From NCBI RefSeq assembly GCF_011601275.1, contig NZ_JAAOLY010000004.1, forward strand, positions 248,001 through 312,000: a stretch of 64,000 nt of DNA, read 5' to 3'. A model generated the notes under the pieces. That model did not search any database. It had not been told where the DNA came from and was given only the letters and a program-made list of their open reading frames with translations. This document shows positions 55,106-62,638 of the stretch, one piece after another. The first letter of the stretch is position 1, and every line of letters starts with the position of its first letter. Source of the DNA: Janthinobacterium lividum. GTDB lineage: Bacteria > Pseudomonadota > Gammaproteobacteria > Burkholderiales > Burkholderiaceae_D. The translations under genes were made by a program, and so were the position numbers.

Positions 55106-55139
55106 AAAAGCCATGCAGTGCGCACTGCATGGCTTTTTT
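55106..55139 (+). terminator. Terminator of the LOG-family gene
   Basis: A perfect palindrome of 32 bases (arms AAAAGCCATGCAGTGC and its complement) ends in TTTTTT, 57 bases after the gene. Confidence 0.92.
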
Positions 55140-55190
55140 ATTTCCACACAGGAAAATTGATCGGGCTGGTTGACTTAATTAATAAAAATA

Positions 55191-55206
55191 TGGCCATAAA
55201 ATTGCC
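55191..55206 (+). promoter_or_regulatory. Candidate sigma-54 promoter of the PEP-CTERM gene
   Basis: TGGCCAT-AAAA-TTGCC has the invariant GG and GC dinucleotides exactly 10 bases apart, as well as the -24 TGGC and the -12 TTGC. Only the CAC-to-CAT part of the -24 box is off consensus. The start point would be near 55217, leaving a 170-base leader. PEP-CTERM genes are often controlled by PrsK/PrsR and sigma-54. Confidence 0.6.
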
Positions 55207-55387
55207 GTGATAGCATGTTTTTTTGAAAATGAAGATGCTTTTTAAGCATTGATGTGGTCTACTGTCATGGTTCAAAAGTTAGGAATATCGGACACCGACG
55301 AGCGTTGTACAGACTCCCCCAAAAAGGTGCCGACCCGTTTCAAGTTGCCCCAACCACGCTACTTCATCATCTCGAAAGGATGCTATT

Positions 55388-55993
55388 TTGAAACCTATGA
55401 CCTTCATGCGAGCGGCCGCCGTCGCCGCCATTCTGGCTGCCGCTGGCGGCGCCCAAGCACAAACCACCACGATCGGCTTCGATTCGCTGGAACAACCTGG
55501 CTACTTCGGTTCCGTGTTCAATTCCTACTCCGAAGGCGGCTACAACTTCGACAGCAGCTTCCTCGGGTTGCTGAGCTCGGCACACCAGGATAGCTTCGCC
55601 TATGCCGGCTCGGCCGGTCTCGGTGCGACACCGCTGTCGACGACCACCCTGAGCCGTGCCGATGGCGCCGCTTTCTCGCTGAGCTCGATCAGCCTGGCCG
55701 ACTTCGTGAGCTTGCCCGGTTCCTTTGACGTGACGTTCGTCGGCCACCAGGTGGGCGGCGGCACGGTGAGCCAGACCTTCACCCTCGGTGGCGGCCACAC
55801 CTTTGCCGATTACACGTTTACGGGTTTCAGCAATCTGCTGTCGGCAACGTGGAAGGAGGGCGCCTTGCACACCTTCCAGGTCGACAATATCGCCGCCACT
55901 GTCAGCGCCGTGCCGGAACCGGCCACCTACGGCATGCTGCTGGGCGGTTTGGGCCTGCTGGGCTTCATGCTTCGCCGCAAGAACGCCGCCTGA
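55388..55993 (+). CDS. PEP-CTERM sorting-domain protein
   Basis: This 201-residue secreted protein has a signal peptide ending near AQA-QT, a beta-rich mature part (TTIGFDSLEQPGYFGSVFN and later SFDVTFVGHQVGGGTV) and the C-terminal PEP-CTERM signal: VPEPATYGMLL, a hydrophobic helix and RRKNAA. Exosortase EpsH/XrtA would cleave it; none is in this window. TTG 55388 has AAAGGA upstream; the first downstream ATG (55397) is an alternative. The product is probably an extracellular matrix or biofilm protein. Confidence 0.87.
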   Translation: MKPMTFMRAAAVAAILAAAGGAQAQTTTIGFDSLEQPGYFGSVFNSYSEGGYNFDSSFLGLLSSAHQDSFAYAGSAGLGATPLSTTTLSRADGAAFSLSSISLADFVSLPGSFDVTFVGHQVGGGTVSQTFTLGGGHTFADYTFTGFSNLLSATWKEGALHTFQVDNIAATVSAVPEPATYGMLLGGLGLLGFMLRRKNAA

Positions 55994-56028
55994 GCCTGAA
56001 CATGGTGCCGGCCATGCCGGCACGCATG

Positions 56029-56058
56029 TAAAAAAGCCGCCCGTTTTACGGGGCGGCG
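56029..56058 (-). terminator. Terminator-like hairpin for leftward transcripts
   Basis: GCCGCCC (56036-56042) pairs with GGGCGGC (56051-56057), preceded on the plus strand by six A residues. In leftward transcription it ends in a U run. It would terminate the YgjP-like gene. Confidence 0.65.
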
Positions 56059-56081
56059 ATGCTGACAAGCCAGCGCACACG

Positions 56082-56118
56082 AACAATGCCGCCCAGTGGA
56101 TGCCCGGGCGGCATTGTT
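56082..56118. terminator. Second hairpin in the convergent region
   Basis: AACAATGCCGCCC (56082-56094) pairs with GGGCGGCATTGTT (56106-56118). No U run follows on either side. It is probably part of the convergent 3' region between the PEP-CTERM gene and the YgjP-like gene. Confidence 0.5.
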
Positions 56119-56134
56119 ACGTGGACTTCATGAC

Positions 56135-56205
56135 CTGACTTCCCCTGACTTCATAACCCTGACTGCATGACCAGGACGTTACGATCAGGACGTTACGACC
56201 ACAGG
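56135..56205. repeat. Short imperfect direct repeats at a 3' end
   Basis: CTGACTTC-type units recur three times and CATGACC-type units alternate with them between 56127 and 56175. The 12-base unit AGGACGTTACGA then occurs twice (56173-56184 and 56187-56198), with the second copy overlapping the stop codon of the YgjP-like gene. The array is non-coding apart from that overlap. Confidence 0.6.
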
Positions 56206-56705
56206 CGCTGGCCTGACAGGTCGAGCTGGGTCAGGTACAGGCGCACGTCGAATTCGTACTGGTGGTACTGCGGTTCCATATACGTGCACAGCTTGTAGAA
56301 GGCCTTGTCGTGCTGCTTTTCCTTGACGTGCGCCAGTTCGTGCACGGCGATCATGCGCAGGAATTCCAGCGGCACTTCCTTGAACATGGTGGCCACGCGG
56401 ATTTCATGCTTGGCCTTCAGCTTGCCGCCTTGCACGCGCGAGATCGAGGTATGCAAGCCCAGCGCATGCTGGATCACGTGGATCTTGCTGTCGAACGCCA
56501 CCTTGTTGATGGGCTCGGCATTGCGCAGGAATTCATTCTTCAAATCCTGCACATACTGGTATAAAGCCTTGTCGTTGCGCACATCGTGTGCGTTCGGATA
56601 GCGTTTCAACAGGACGTCGCCCAGCTTGTCCTGCGCGATCAGTTGCTGTACTTGCGCTTGCGTTTGTTCGGAATAGGCGCTCAGGTATTTCAGGGATGGC
56701 TGCAT
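56193..56705 (-). CDS. YgjP-like zinc metallopeptidase (DUF45/M48-type)
   Basis: This protein of about 170 residues has the HEXXH motif in MIAVHELAHVKEKQHDKAF, with a downstream YMEP, as in the YgjP/SprT-like metal-dependent hydrolases. The family core starts at MQPSLKYLSAY, hence ATG 56705. The frame is open to 56759, but no ribosome site supports either start. It is convergent with the PEP-CTERM gene and lies in the same direction as the KGG and phasin genes. YgjP homologues are implicated in nucleotide or protein quality control; the substrate here is unknown. Confidence 0.83.
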   Translation of the reverse strand: MQPSLKYLSAYSEQTQAQVQQLIAQDKLGDVLLKRYPNAHDVRNDKALYQYVQDLKNEFLRNAEPINKVAFDSKIHVIQHALGLHTSISRVQGGKLKAKHEIRVATMFKEVPLEFLRMIAVHELAHVKEKQHDKAFYKLCTYMEPQYHQYEFDVRLYLTQLDLSGQRLWS

Positions 56706-56883
56706 GCGGGGAAGGGCGGGACGGGGCGCGGAGGTGTCGGTAAGGCGAGAATGTACCATACCGCCGCCCCCGGCGCTGCGCCAGGCCTTGCACGGGGCCG
56801 CCAGGGCCGCCCCGTGCCTTCCTGCGTCAAGCCGCGCGCGGCCGGGGCAACTCGCTCAGCCCGGCCGGTCCCGCCAGCCCCGG

Positions 56884-57264
56884 TCAGCCCTTGTCGTCTT
56901 CCTCCTTGCCGCCCTGCCGGCCAGTGCTGCTGCGCGCCGTCGTGCTGCCGCGGTTTTCATTGGCGCGCTGGGCCGATTGCCGGCTTTCGCCGCCTTTCCT
57001 GCCGATTTCCGCCATGTGTTCGCGGTTGCGGCTGACGGCTTCGCCGCCTTTCTGTCCGGCACGGCGTGCTTCTTCCGAGTCGAATTCATGCGCCGTGCCC
57101 TTTTGATGGGCTGCCTGGCCGCCCTTGCTGGCAATTTCGCGCTGCTGCTCTTCATTCATGGCGGCGAAACCGCGCTTGCTCGTGCCTTTGGCGCTGCCCG
57201 ATTCGCTGGCTTTCTGGCTGCTGCCAGCGCCTTTGCCCTGTTCATTACCTTGATTGCTAGCCAT
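56884..57264 (-). CDS. KGG-repeat stress protein
   Basis: A 126-residue hydrophilic protein with KGG-type repeats typical of stress-induced proteins (YciG-like): a first unit around FAAMNEEQQREIASKGGQAAH, then ARRAGQKGGEAVS and AEIGRKGGESR. It is highly charged, Gly/Ser/Gln-rich and probably disordered. It has AAGGAGAG upstream. The gene lies 48 bases after the phasin gene on the same strand. Confidence 0.88.
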   Translation of the reverse strand: MASNQGNEQGKGAGSSQKASESGSAKGTSKRGFAAMNEEQQREIASKGGQAAHQKGTAHEFDSEEARRAGQKGGEAVSRNREHMAEIGRKGGESRQSAQRANENRGSTTARSSTGRQGGKEEDDKG

Positions 57265-57312
57265 GTCGCTCTCCTTGCTGTCGAGTGGGGGTCAAGTGGT
57301 CGATACAGGCGC

Positions 57313-57825
57313 TCAATGCGCCTGATCGGATTGCCTGCTGGTATCGCGGTTGCTGCCCGCGCCGTCGCGGTGGCCCGTGGCGTGCATTTTTTCAATCATT
57401 TCACGCTGGCGCTGCGTGGCTTTTTCCGTTTCTTCGGCCGTCTTGCGCACCACTTCGTCAGCGAAGGCCACGGCCGTGCGGCTCGCTTCGGGCAAGTGGT
57501 TCTCTGCCGTGCGGTTCATTTCGACATTGGCGCTGGCGACGAGATTGCCTAGTTGCTGCTGGTACTGGCGCAGTGTGTTGCCGCTTGGCTGCAACTGGCC
57601 GGCGGCCAGCGACATGAGCTCACCCGTGTCGCGCGCGCACAGCAGTTGCTGGCTGGCGCTGCTCCACTCCTGCAACAAGTCTTGCGCCAGCCGCAGATGC
57701 AGCTCGCTTAACTGCTGCACCGTATCGAACATCTTGCGCGATAGTTCCGTGGCGAAATTGCACTGGGCCTCGAGATGGGACTTCAGGGCGGGGCTGAGAC
57801 TGGGGGACATACTGTTTGGGAACAT
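57313..57825 (-). CDS. Phasin family protein
   Basis: This 170-residue phasin (phasin_2 type) has long amphipathic helices (LSRKMFDTVQQLSELHLRLAQDLL, QLGNLVASANVEMNR) and a polar C-terminus. It coats PHA granules. ATG 57825 has a GAGG site. It is the second phasin of the window and probably cotranscribed with the KGG protein. Confidence 0.9.
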   Translation of the reverse strand: MFPNSMSPSLSPALKSHLEAQCNFATELSRKMFDTVQQLSELHLRLAQDLLQEWSSASQQLLCARDTGELMSLAAGQLQPSGNTLRQYQQQLGNLVASANVEMNRTAENHLPEASRTAVAFADEVVRKTAEETEKATQRQREMIEKMHATGHRDGAGSNRDTSRQSDQAH

Positions 57826-58169
57826 GTTCTACCTCAATGAAAAGCGGATCCAGAAAACACCCGGTGCACCGGATGCGGCGTATGGTGAAACAAGCAAAGG
57901 GATAGACGCCCAATGGCGCGCCAGGTTCCATGGCAGATGCCGGTTTGGCGCGAGAATGGGGGCTGGCAGGTGGAAAAACGCGATCACTTTGTGCTGGATC
58001 AAATGAACGTCAATCAGGCCGACGCAGTGGGCAGCCATGTCGCTTGTGTGGAAAATGCATGTTTACAGGCCCGGCCGTGCGACAATAGCCGGCTCGCGGC
58101 AGCGCAGCCGATGGCCGGCGCGCGTGGCTGAGCCGAGCATCGCCTTACTTTTTACCTGATTCCGCGACC
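57826..58169. other. Divergent intergenic region, phasin and purU
   Basis: No gene is supported; a frame at 57913-58131 lacks a ribosome site. The region holds a perfect palindrome CCGGTGCACCGG (57861-57872), 36 bases before the phasin start, and must carry two divergent promoters. Confidence 0.5.
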
Positions 58170-59051
58170 ATGACGCATCCCGAATACATCCTGACCCTGT
58201 CCTGCCTGGACCAGCGCGGCATCGTGCACCGCGTCTCCGGCTTCCTGGCCGAGCGCGGCTGCAACATCCTCGATTCCGCCCAGTTCGGCGACCAGGAATC
58301 CCAGCTGTTCTTCATGCGCGTGCATTTCGCGCTGGAAGACGGCGCCGTCAGCGACGCCCAGTTGCGCAGCGACTTCGCCGACCTGTCGCAAGCCATGCAG
58401 TTGAATGGCCCCTTCCACGGCCAGTTGCACGATGCGCGCGTCAAGCCGCGCGTCATGCTGATGGTGTCGAAGATCGGCCATTGCCTGAACGACTTGCTGT
58501 TCCGCTACAAGAGCGGCTTGCTGAACGTGGAAATTCCCGCCATCGTGTCGAACCACATGGAGTTCTACCAGCTGGCGGCCAGCTACAATATTCCCTTCCA
58601 CCACCTGCCGCTGGCGGCCGGCGCGCCGGAAGCGGCCAAGCTGGCGCAGGAAGCGAAGATCATCGACTTGATGGACACGCACAAGATCGACCTGGTGGTG
58701 CTGGCGCGCTACATGCAAATCCTGTCGCCCGGCCTGTGCCAGGCGCTCGACGGCCGCGCCATCAATATCCACCATTCCTTCCTGCCCAGCTTCAAGGGCG
58801 CCAAGCCGTATGCGCAGGCGCATCACCGCGGCGTCAAGCTGATCGGCGCGACGGCCCATTTCGTCACGGGCGACCTGGACGAAGGCCCGATCATCGAGCA
58901 GGACGTCGAGCGCGTCGACCATGCGATGGATGCGGAAACCCTGACGGCCATCGGCCGCGACGTCGAGTGCGTGGTGCTGGCGCGCGCCGTGAAATGGTTC
59001 GTCGAGCACCGCATTTTGAAAAATGGCGACAAGACGGTGGTTTTCCGCTGA
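58170..59051 (+). CDS. purU: Formyltetrahydrofolate deformylase PurU
   Basis: This 293-residue enzyme hydrolyses 10-formyl-THF to formate and THF, balancing one-carbon pools. An N-terminal ACT domain (ILTLSCLDQRGIVHRVSGFLA) and a formyltransferase domain follow: MVSKIGHCLNDLLFR, the VSNHMEFYQLA loop, and the active-site region NIHHSFLPSFKGAKPYAQA. The start is ATG 58170. Confidence 0.96.
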   Translation: MTHPEYILTLSCLDQRGIVHRVSGFLAERGCNILDSAQFGDQESQLFFMRVHFALEDGAVSDAQLRSDFADLSQAMQLNGPFHGQLHDARVKPRVMLMVSKIGHCLNDLLFRYKSGLLNVEIPAIVSNHMEFYQLAASYNIPFHHLPLAAGAPEAAKLAQEAKIIDLMDTHKIDLVVLARYMQILSPGLCQALDGRAINIHHSFLPSFKGAKPYAQAHHRGVKLIGATAHFVTGDLDEGPIIEQDVERVDHAMDAETLTAIGRDVECVVLARAVKWFVEHRILKNGDKTVVFR

Positions 59052-59090
59052 TACCGACTTCACTATTCACTTTACCGAGACAGAAACACG

Positions 59091-59633
59091 ATGGCCCTTA
59101 AAGCAACAATTTTCAAAGCCGATCTGCAGATCGCCGACATGGACCGCAATTACTACCAGGATCACGCGCTGACCCTGGCGCGCCACCCGTCCGAGACGGA
59201 CGAGCGCATGATGGTGCGCCTGCTGGCGTTCGCCATCCACGCCGACGAGGCGCTGACCTTCACCAAGGGCCTGTTCGACACGGAAGAGCCCGACCTGTGG
59301 CAGAAAGACCTGACGGGCGCCATCCAGCTGTGGATCGAAGTGGGCCAGCCCGACGAAAAGCGCATCCTGAAGGCGTGCGGCCGTTCGGAGCAGGTCATCG
59401 TCTACAGCTATGGCGCAACGAGCCACATCTGGTGGAAGCAGATCGCCAACAAACTGGAACGGGCGAAAAACCTGACCGTGATCAACCTGCCGTCCGAAGC
59501 GGCGCAAGACATGAGCAAGCTGGCGCAGCGCAGCATGCAGCTGCAATGCACGATCCAGGATGGCCAGATCTGGCTGACGGACAGCGTCAACACGGTCCTG
59601 ATCGACCGCGAACCGGTGAAGCCGGCCCGCTGA
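59091..59633 (+). CDS. yaeQ: YaeQ family protein
   Basis: This 180-residue protein is of the YaeQ family, which has a PD-(D/E)XK nuclease-like fold. It begins MALKATIFKADLQIADMDR and contains YYQDHALTLARHPSETDERMM. Catalytic residues of the nuclease fold are degenerate in the family. In E. coli YaeQ suppresses defects in rfaH; the molecular role is unclear. It is 39 bases after purU and may share its transcript. Confidence 0.93.
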   Translation: MALKATIFKADLQIADMDRNYYQDHALTLARHPSETDERMMVRLLAFAIHADEALTFTKGLFDTEEPDLWQKDLTGAIQLWIEVGQPDEKRILKACGRSEQVIVYSYGATSHIWWKQIANKLERAKNLTVINLPSEAAQDMSKLAQRSMQLQCTIQDGQIWLTDSVNTVLIDREPVKPAR

Positions 59634-59651
59634 TTTGACTGTAGGAAACGC

Positions 59652-59680
59652 AAAAAGCCCGGAGCGATCCGGGCTTTTTT
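59652..59680. terminator. Bidirectional terminator between yaeQ and the DUF2807 gene
   Basis: A perfect 12-bp stem (59652-59663 and 59668-59679) with a GCGA loop, A-rich on the left and T-rich on the right, serves both converging transcripts. Confidence 0.92.
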
Positions 59681-59692
59681 CGTTGTGAACGA

Positions 59693-60487
59693 TCAATTCG
59701 GTGCTGCGCCCAGGCGCTTGATGCTGCTCGAACGCTGCATGCTGCGGCTGATGCGCGGGTCGCCGTAGTAGCTCACTTCGCCCGAACCGCCGATGCTGAT
59801 GGTCAAGTCGTCCTTGGCCCATACTTGCGCTTCGCCCGAGCCGCCGATGCTTACCTGCACCTCGCGCGCCGCCAGCTTGCCGGCCTGGATATTGCCCGAG
59901 CCGCCGATCGACGCCGTCAGCTGCTCCGTCTTGCCGCTGGCCTTGAAGCTGCCGCTGCCGCCGATGGCAATGGAAACTTGGCGGCTGTCGAGGTCGCGCG
60001 CATGGATGGAGCCGGAACCGCCCACGTCGAAGCGCAGGTTCTCGGCGCGCAAGCCCGTCGCCGTGATGTTGCCCGAGCCACCCACGCTGACGCGCTCCAC
60101 CTGGCGCGCCTGGATGACGATGGTCAGGCTGCTCTGGCGGAAATTGGCGTTGCGCTTGGCGGGGCGGATGCGCAGGGTGCCGTTTTCCACGGCCGTGTCG
60201 ATCAGCGGCAGGATATTGTCGTCCGCTTCGATGGTGACGCTGTCCGTGTTGCCGATGCGCAGTTCGACCGTGCCCGGCACGTTCAGCGCCACGGCATGGA
60301 AACTGCCCACGTCGCGCGTCTGCTTTTGCAGCTTGCCGCTGCCCTGGATGCTGTTGCCGGAAATCCAGTCGAGCGGCGATGCCAGCGCCGGCGCGGCCGG
60401 GCTGGCCAGCGCGCAGGCGGCCAGCAGCAGGGCGGTCGCGGCGCTGGCGTGGCGGCGGTGGCGCGGGTGGAAAAGTGGCTGTGTCAT
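59693..60487 (-). CDS. DUF2807 (GIN) head protein with six GGSG repeats
   Basis: A 264-residue exported protein: signal segment to about 35, then a GIN domain (DUF2807) with six evenly spaced GGSG units (VGGSGNI, VGGSGSI, IGGSGSF, IGGSGNI, IGGSGEA, IGGSGEV), each one rung of a predicted beta-helix. DUF2807 proteins resemble autotransporter adhesins; here no beta-barrel is attached, so it may be periplasmic or a released surface protein. It reads from ATG 60487 with AGGGAG upstream; a frame to 60661 overlaps the promoter area. Confidence 0.87.
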   Translation of the reverse strand: MTQPLFHPRHRRHASAATALLLAACALASPAAPALASPLDWISGNSIQGSGKLQKQTRDVGSFHAVALNVPGTVELRIGNTDSVTIEADDNILPLIDTAVENGTLRIRPAKRNANFRQSSLTIVIQARQVERVSVGGSGNITATGLRAENLRFDVGGSGSIHARDLDSRQVSIAIGGSGSFKASGKTEQLTASIGGSGNIQAGKLAAREVQVSIGGSGEAQVWAKDDLTISIGGSGEVSYYGDPRISRSMQRSSSIKRLGAAPN

Positions 60488-60675
60488 TCTTGCTCCCTGT
60501 TTTGAATTGGTATACTTGCATGGTATGCCAGCCGGCCGCGCCTGCGTACCGCCCTGCGACAGACTGCGCCAGCGGCGGCATGGAATGCAGGAGGATGCGA
60601 CAGGATGGCATGAGGTATCATGCCGGTATTGGACATACGACGACCGGCACGCGCCGCTCACACTACTGGAATTAC

Positions 60676-61311
60676 ATGCTGATCATCACCATCAAACAGG
60701 GCAAGGAAAAGAGCTTGCTGGGCCAATCGTGGATTTACGCGTCCGCGATTGAAAAAGTCGAAGGCAAGCCGCAGGAAAAAATGAAGCCTGGCTCGACGGC
60801 CATCGTGCAAAGCTCGGCTAAGCAATTCATCGCCCGCGCCGCCTACAATTCGAAGTCGCAGATCCGCGCGCGCATCTGGAGCTTCAAGGAAGACGAACCC
60901 GTCGACCACGCGCTGATCAAACGCCGGGTCAAGGCCGCCATCGAGAAAAAACTGCCAGCCATCAAGAAGGCCGGTGAAAACCAGCTGCTGACGCTGATCA
61001 AGGGCGAGGACGAGGGCTTGCCGGGCCTGGTGGTGCAGCTGTTCGGCGGCGTGCAAGGCTATCTGATCTGCGAATTCAACGCCGGCGGCGTCGACGCGTG
61101 GAAAGTGGCCATCGTGCAATCGCTGATGGCCTCCACCGGCTGCGTCAACGTGTACGAGCGCTGCGACGATCTGATGCGCAAGGGTGAAGGCTTGCCCCTG
61201 ATCGACGGCGCCCTGGCCGGCGAGGAACCGCCCGATGAAGTCATGCTGACGGACAATGGCGTGCGTTATGCGCTGGATTTGAAGACGGGGCACAAGAGCA
61301 AGTTCCGTTGA
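60676..61311 (+). CDS. Stand-alone RlmI-type PUA/EEHEE domain protein
   Basis: A 211-residue protein that matches the N-terminal half of RlmI (23S rRNA m5C1962 methyltransferase): a PUA-like domain (about 1-75, WIYASAIEKVEG) followed by the EEHEE region (GEDEGLPGLVVQLFGGVQGYLI and VYERCDDLMRKGEGLP). It stops at LKTGHKSKFR, where full RlmI would enter its methyltransferase domain (about 190 more residues). A terminator follows within 20 bases, so the catalytic half is not read through. The start ATG 60676 has a weak TGGA site. It may bind RNA without modifying it. Confidence 0.8.
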   Translation: MLIITIKQGKEKSLLGQSWIYASAIEKVEGKPQEKMKPGSTAIVQSSAKQFIARAAYNSKSQIRARIWSFKEDEPVDHALIKRRVKAAIEKKLPAIKKAGENQLLTLIKGEDEGLPGLVVQLFGGVQGYLICEFNAGGVDAWKVAIVQSLMASTGCVNVYERCDDLMRKGEGLPLIDGALAGEEPPDEVMLTDNGVRYALDLKTGHKSKFR

Positions 61312-61325
61312 GGATTGCTGTGGTT

Positions 61326-61359
61326 CGTGAAAAAGCCGGCGCTTGCCGGCTTTTTCACG
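61326..61359. terminator. Bidirectional terminator
   Basis: A perfect 15-bp stem (61326-61340 and 61345-61359) with a GCTT loop, A run left and T run right, ends both the RlmI-half gene and the leftward cytochrome operon. Confidence 0.92.
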
Positions 61360-61363
61360 TCCG

Positions 61364-62638
61364 CTACTCCAGCGGCACGCTACGGTATTTATTTACCTCC
61401 AGGGCCGACACGGCCGGCGCATCATTGCCCCACGACACGCGCAGGTACGTCACCACGGCCGCCACTTCCGCGTCATCCATGACGGGGCCGAACGGCGGCA
61501 TGCCGTAGGGACGCGGGTTGCCGCGGGTGCCGGGCGCGAAGCCGCCGTTGAGCACGAGGCGGATGGCGTTGACGGCCGACTGCGTCGTCAGCGCGCGGTT
61601 GCCGGCCAGCGGCGGATAGCCGGGCGGCAAGCCCTTGCCATCGGCCTGGTGGCAGCTCGCGCATTGCGCCTCATACAGTTTCGCGCCCAGCGCCAGTTGC
61701 TGCCTGGCTTGCTCCGACGTGTCGCGCGGCGCCCGTTGTGCGGGCTGCGCGGGGCCGGGCAGGCTCTTCAGGTAGACGGCCATCGCCTGCACGTCGGCCG
61801 TGCTCATGTGCTGCAAGCTTTGCCGTACGACTTCCGCCATGGGGCCGAACACGGTGGCGCGCGGCGACACGCCCGTTTGCAGCAATTCCACGATATGCGC
61901 CGTATCCCAGTCCCCAAGGCCCGCTTCCGCGTCCGACGTCAGCGAGGGCGCGTACCAGCCCAGCACGGGGATCAGGCCGCCCGACAGGCCGTCGTCGCTG
62001 CCGCCCAGGGTGGTGCGGCTGCTATGGCAGGCGCTGCAGTGGCCCAGGCCCTGCACCAGATAGGCGCCGCGGTTCCATTCCATGCTTTTGTTTGTGAGCG
62101 GCTGGTACACGCCGGGCTTGAAATACAGGGCGCGCCAGGCGGCCAGCGCGATCTGCTGGTTGTAGGGGAAGCGCAGCGCGTGCGGCGCGTTCGTTTGTTT
62201 GTGCGGCGGCACGCTCTGGAAATACGCGTACAGGGCGTCGCTGTCTTCGCGCTGCACCTTGGTATAGCTGGTGTAGGGAAAGGCGGGATACAGCAGCCGG
62301 CCATCTTTTGATTTGCCATTGTGGATGGCGCGCCAGAAATCGTCGGCCGTCCAGCTGCCGATGCCCGTTTCCTTGTCGGCCGTGATGTTGGGCGAGAGCA
62401 CCTTGCCGAACGGCGTCTGCAAGGCCCGGCCACCCGCATACGGCACGCCGCCGCGCGTCGTGTGGCAGGCCATGCAGTCGCCCGCCTTGGCCAGGTAGGC
62501 GCCGCGCGCGACCAGCTGTTCCTGGCTCAGGGTGCTGGCCACGGCGGGCGGTCCCAGATCGTCCGCCGGCCACAGGATGAATTTGGCGCCGGCCGCAACG
62601 ATGGCGACGCCGGCAATCGCGATCATCCATTTTTTCAT
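61364..62638 (-). CDS. Triheme c-type cytochrome, alcohol/gluconate dehydrogenase subunit-like
   Basis: This 424-residue protein has one N-terminal membrane segment (about 5-22) and three CxxCH haem sites (CMACH, CSACH, CASCH), each followed by methionines that could serve as distal ligands. Layout and length match the cytochrome subunit of membrane-bound gluconate, sorbitol or alcohol dehydrogenases, which passes electrons to ubiquinone. It overlaps the di-haem cytochrome gene by 4 bases. No dehydrogenase gene is adjacent, though a GMC enzyme with its Tat subunit lies about 14 kb away. Confidence 0.91.
   Translation of the reverse strand: MKKWMIAIAGVAIVAAGAKFILWPADDLGPPAVASTLSQEQLVARGAYLAKAGDCMACHTTRGGVPYAGGRALQTPFGKVLSPNITADKETGIGSWTADDFWRAIHNGKSKDGRLLYPAFPYTSYTKVQREDSDALYAYFQSVPPHKQTNAPHALRFPYNQQIALAAWRALYFKPGVYQPLTNKSMEWNRGAYLVQGLGHCSACHSSRTTLGGSDDGLSGGLIPVLGWYAPSLTSDAEAGLGDWDTAHIVELLQTGVSPRATVFGPMAEVVRQSLQHMSTADVQAMAVYLKSLPGPAQPAQRAPRDTSEQARQQLALGAKLYEAQCASCHQADGKGLPPGYPPLAGNRALTTQSAVNAIRLVLNGGFAPGTRGNPRPYGMPPFGPVMDDAEVAAVVTYLRVSWGNDAPAVSALEVNKYRSVPLE

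Larger units (their letters stand above)
55050..55387. other. Intergenic region upstream of the PEP-CTERM gene
   Basis: Contains a palindromic terminator (55106-55137), a candidate sigma-54 promoter (55191-55206), and an AT-rich leader up to the PEP-CTERM start. A short frame from 55249 has no ribosome site and overlaps the PEP-CTERM gene in another frame, so it is not called. Confidence 0.6.

Noticed and set aside
57913-58131. A 72-codon plus-strand frame before purU
   Set aside because: No ribosome site, no domain, and it lies in the divergent promoter region.
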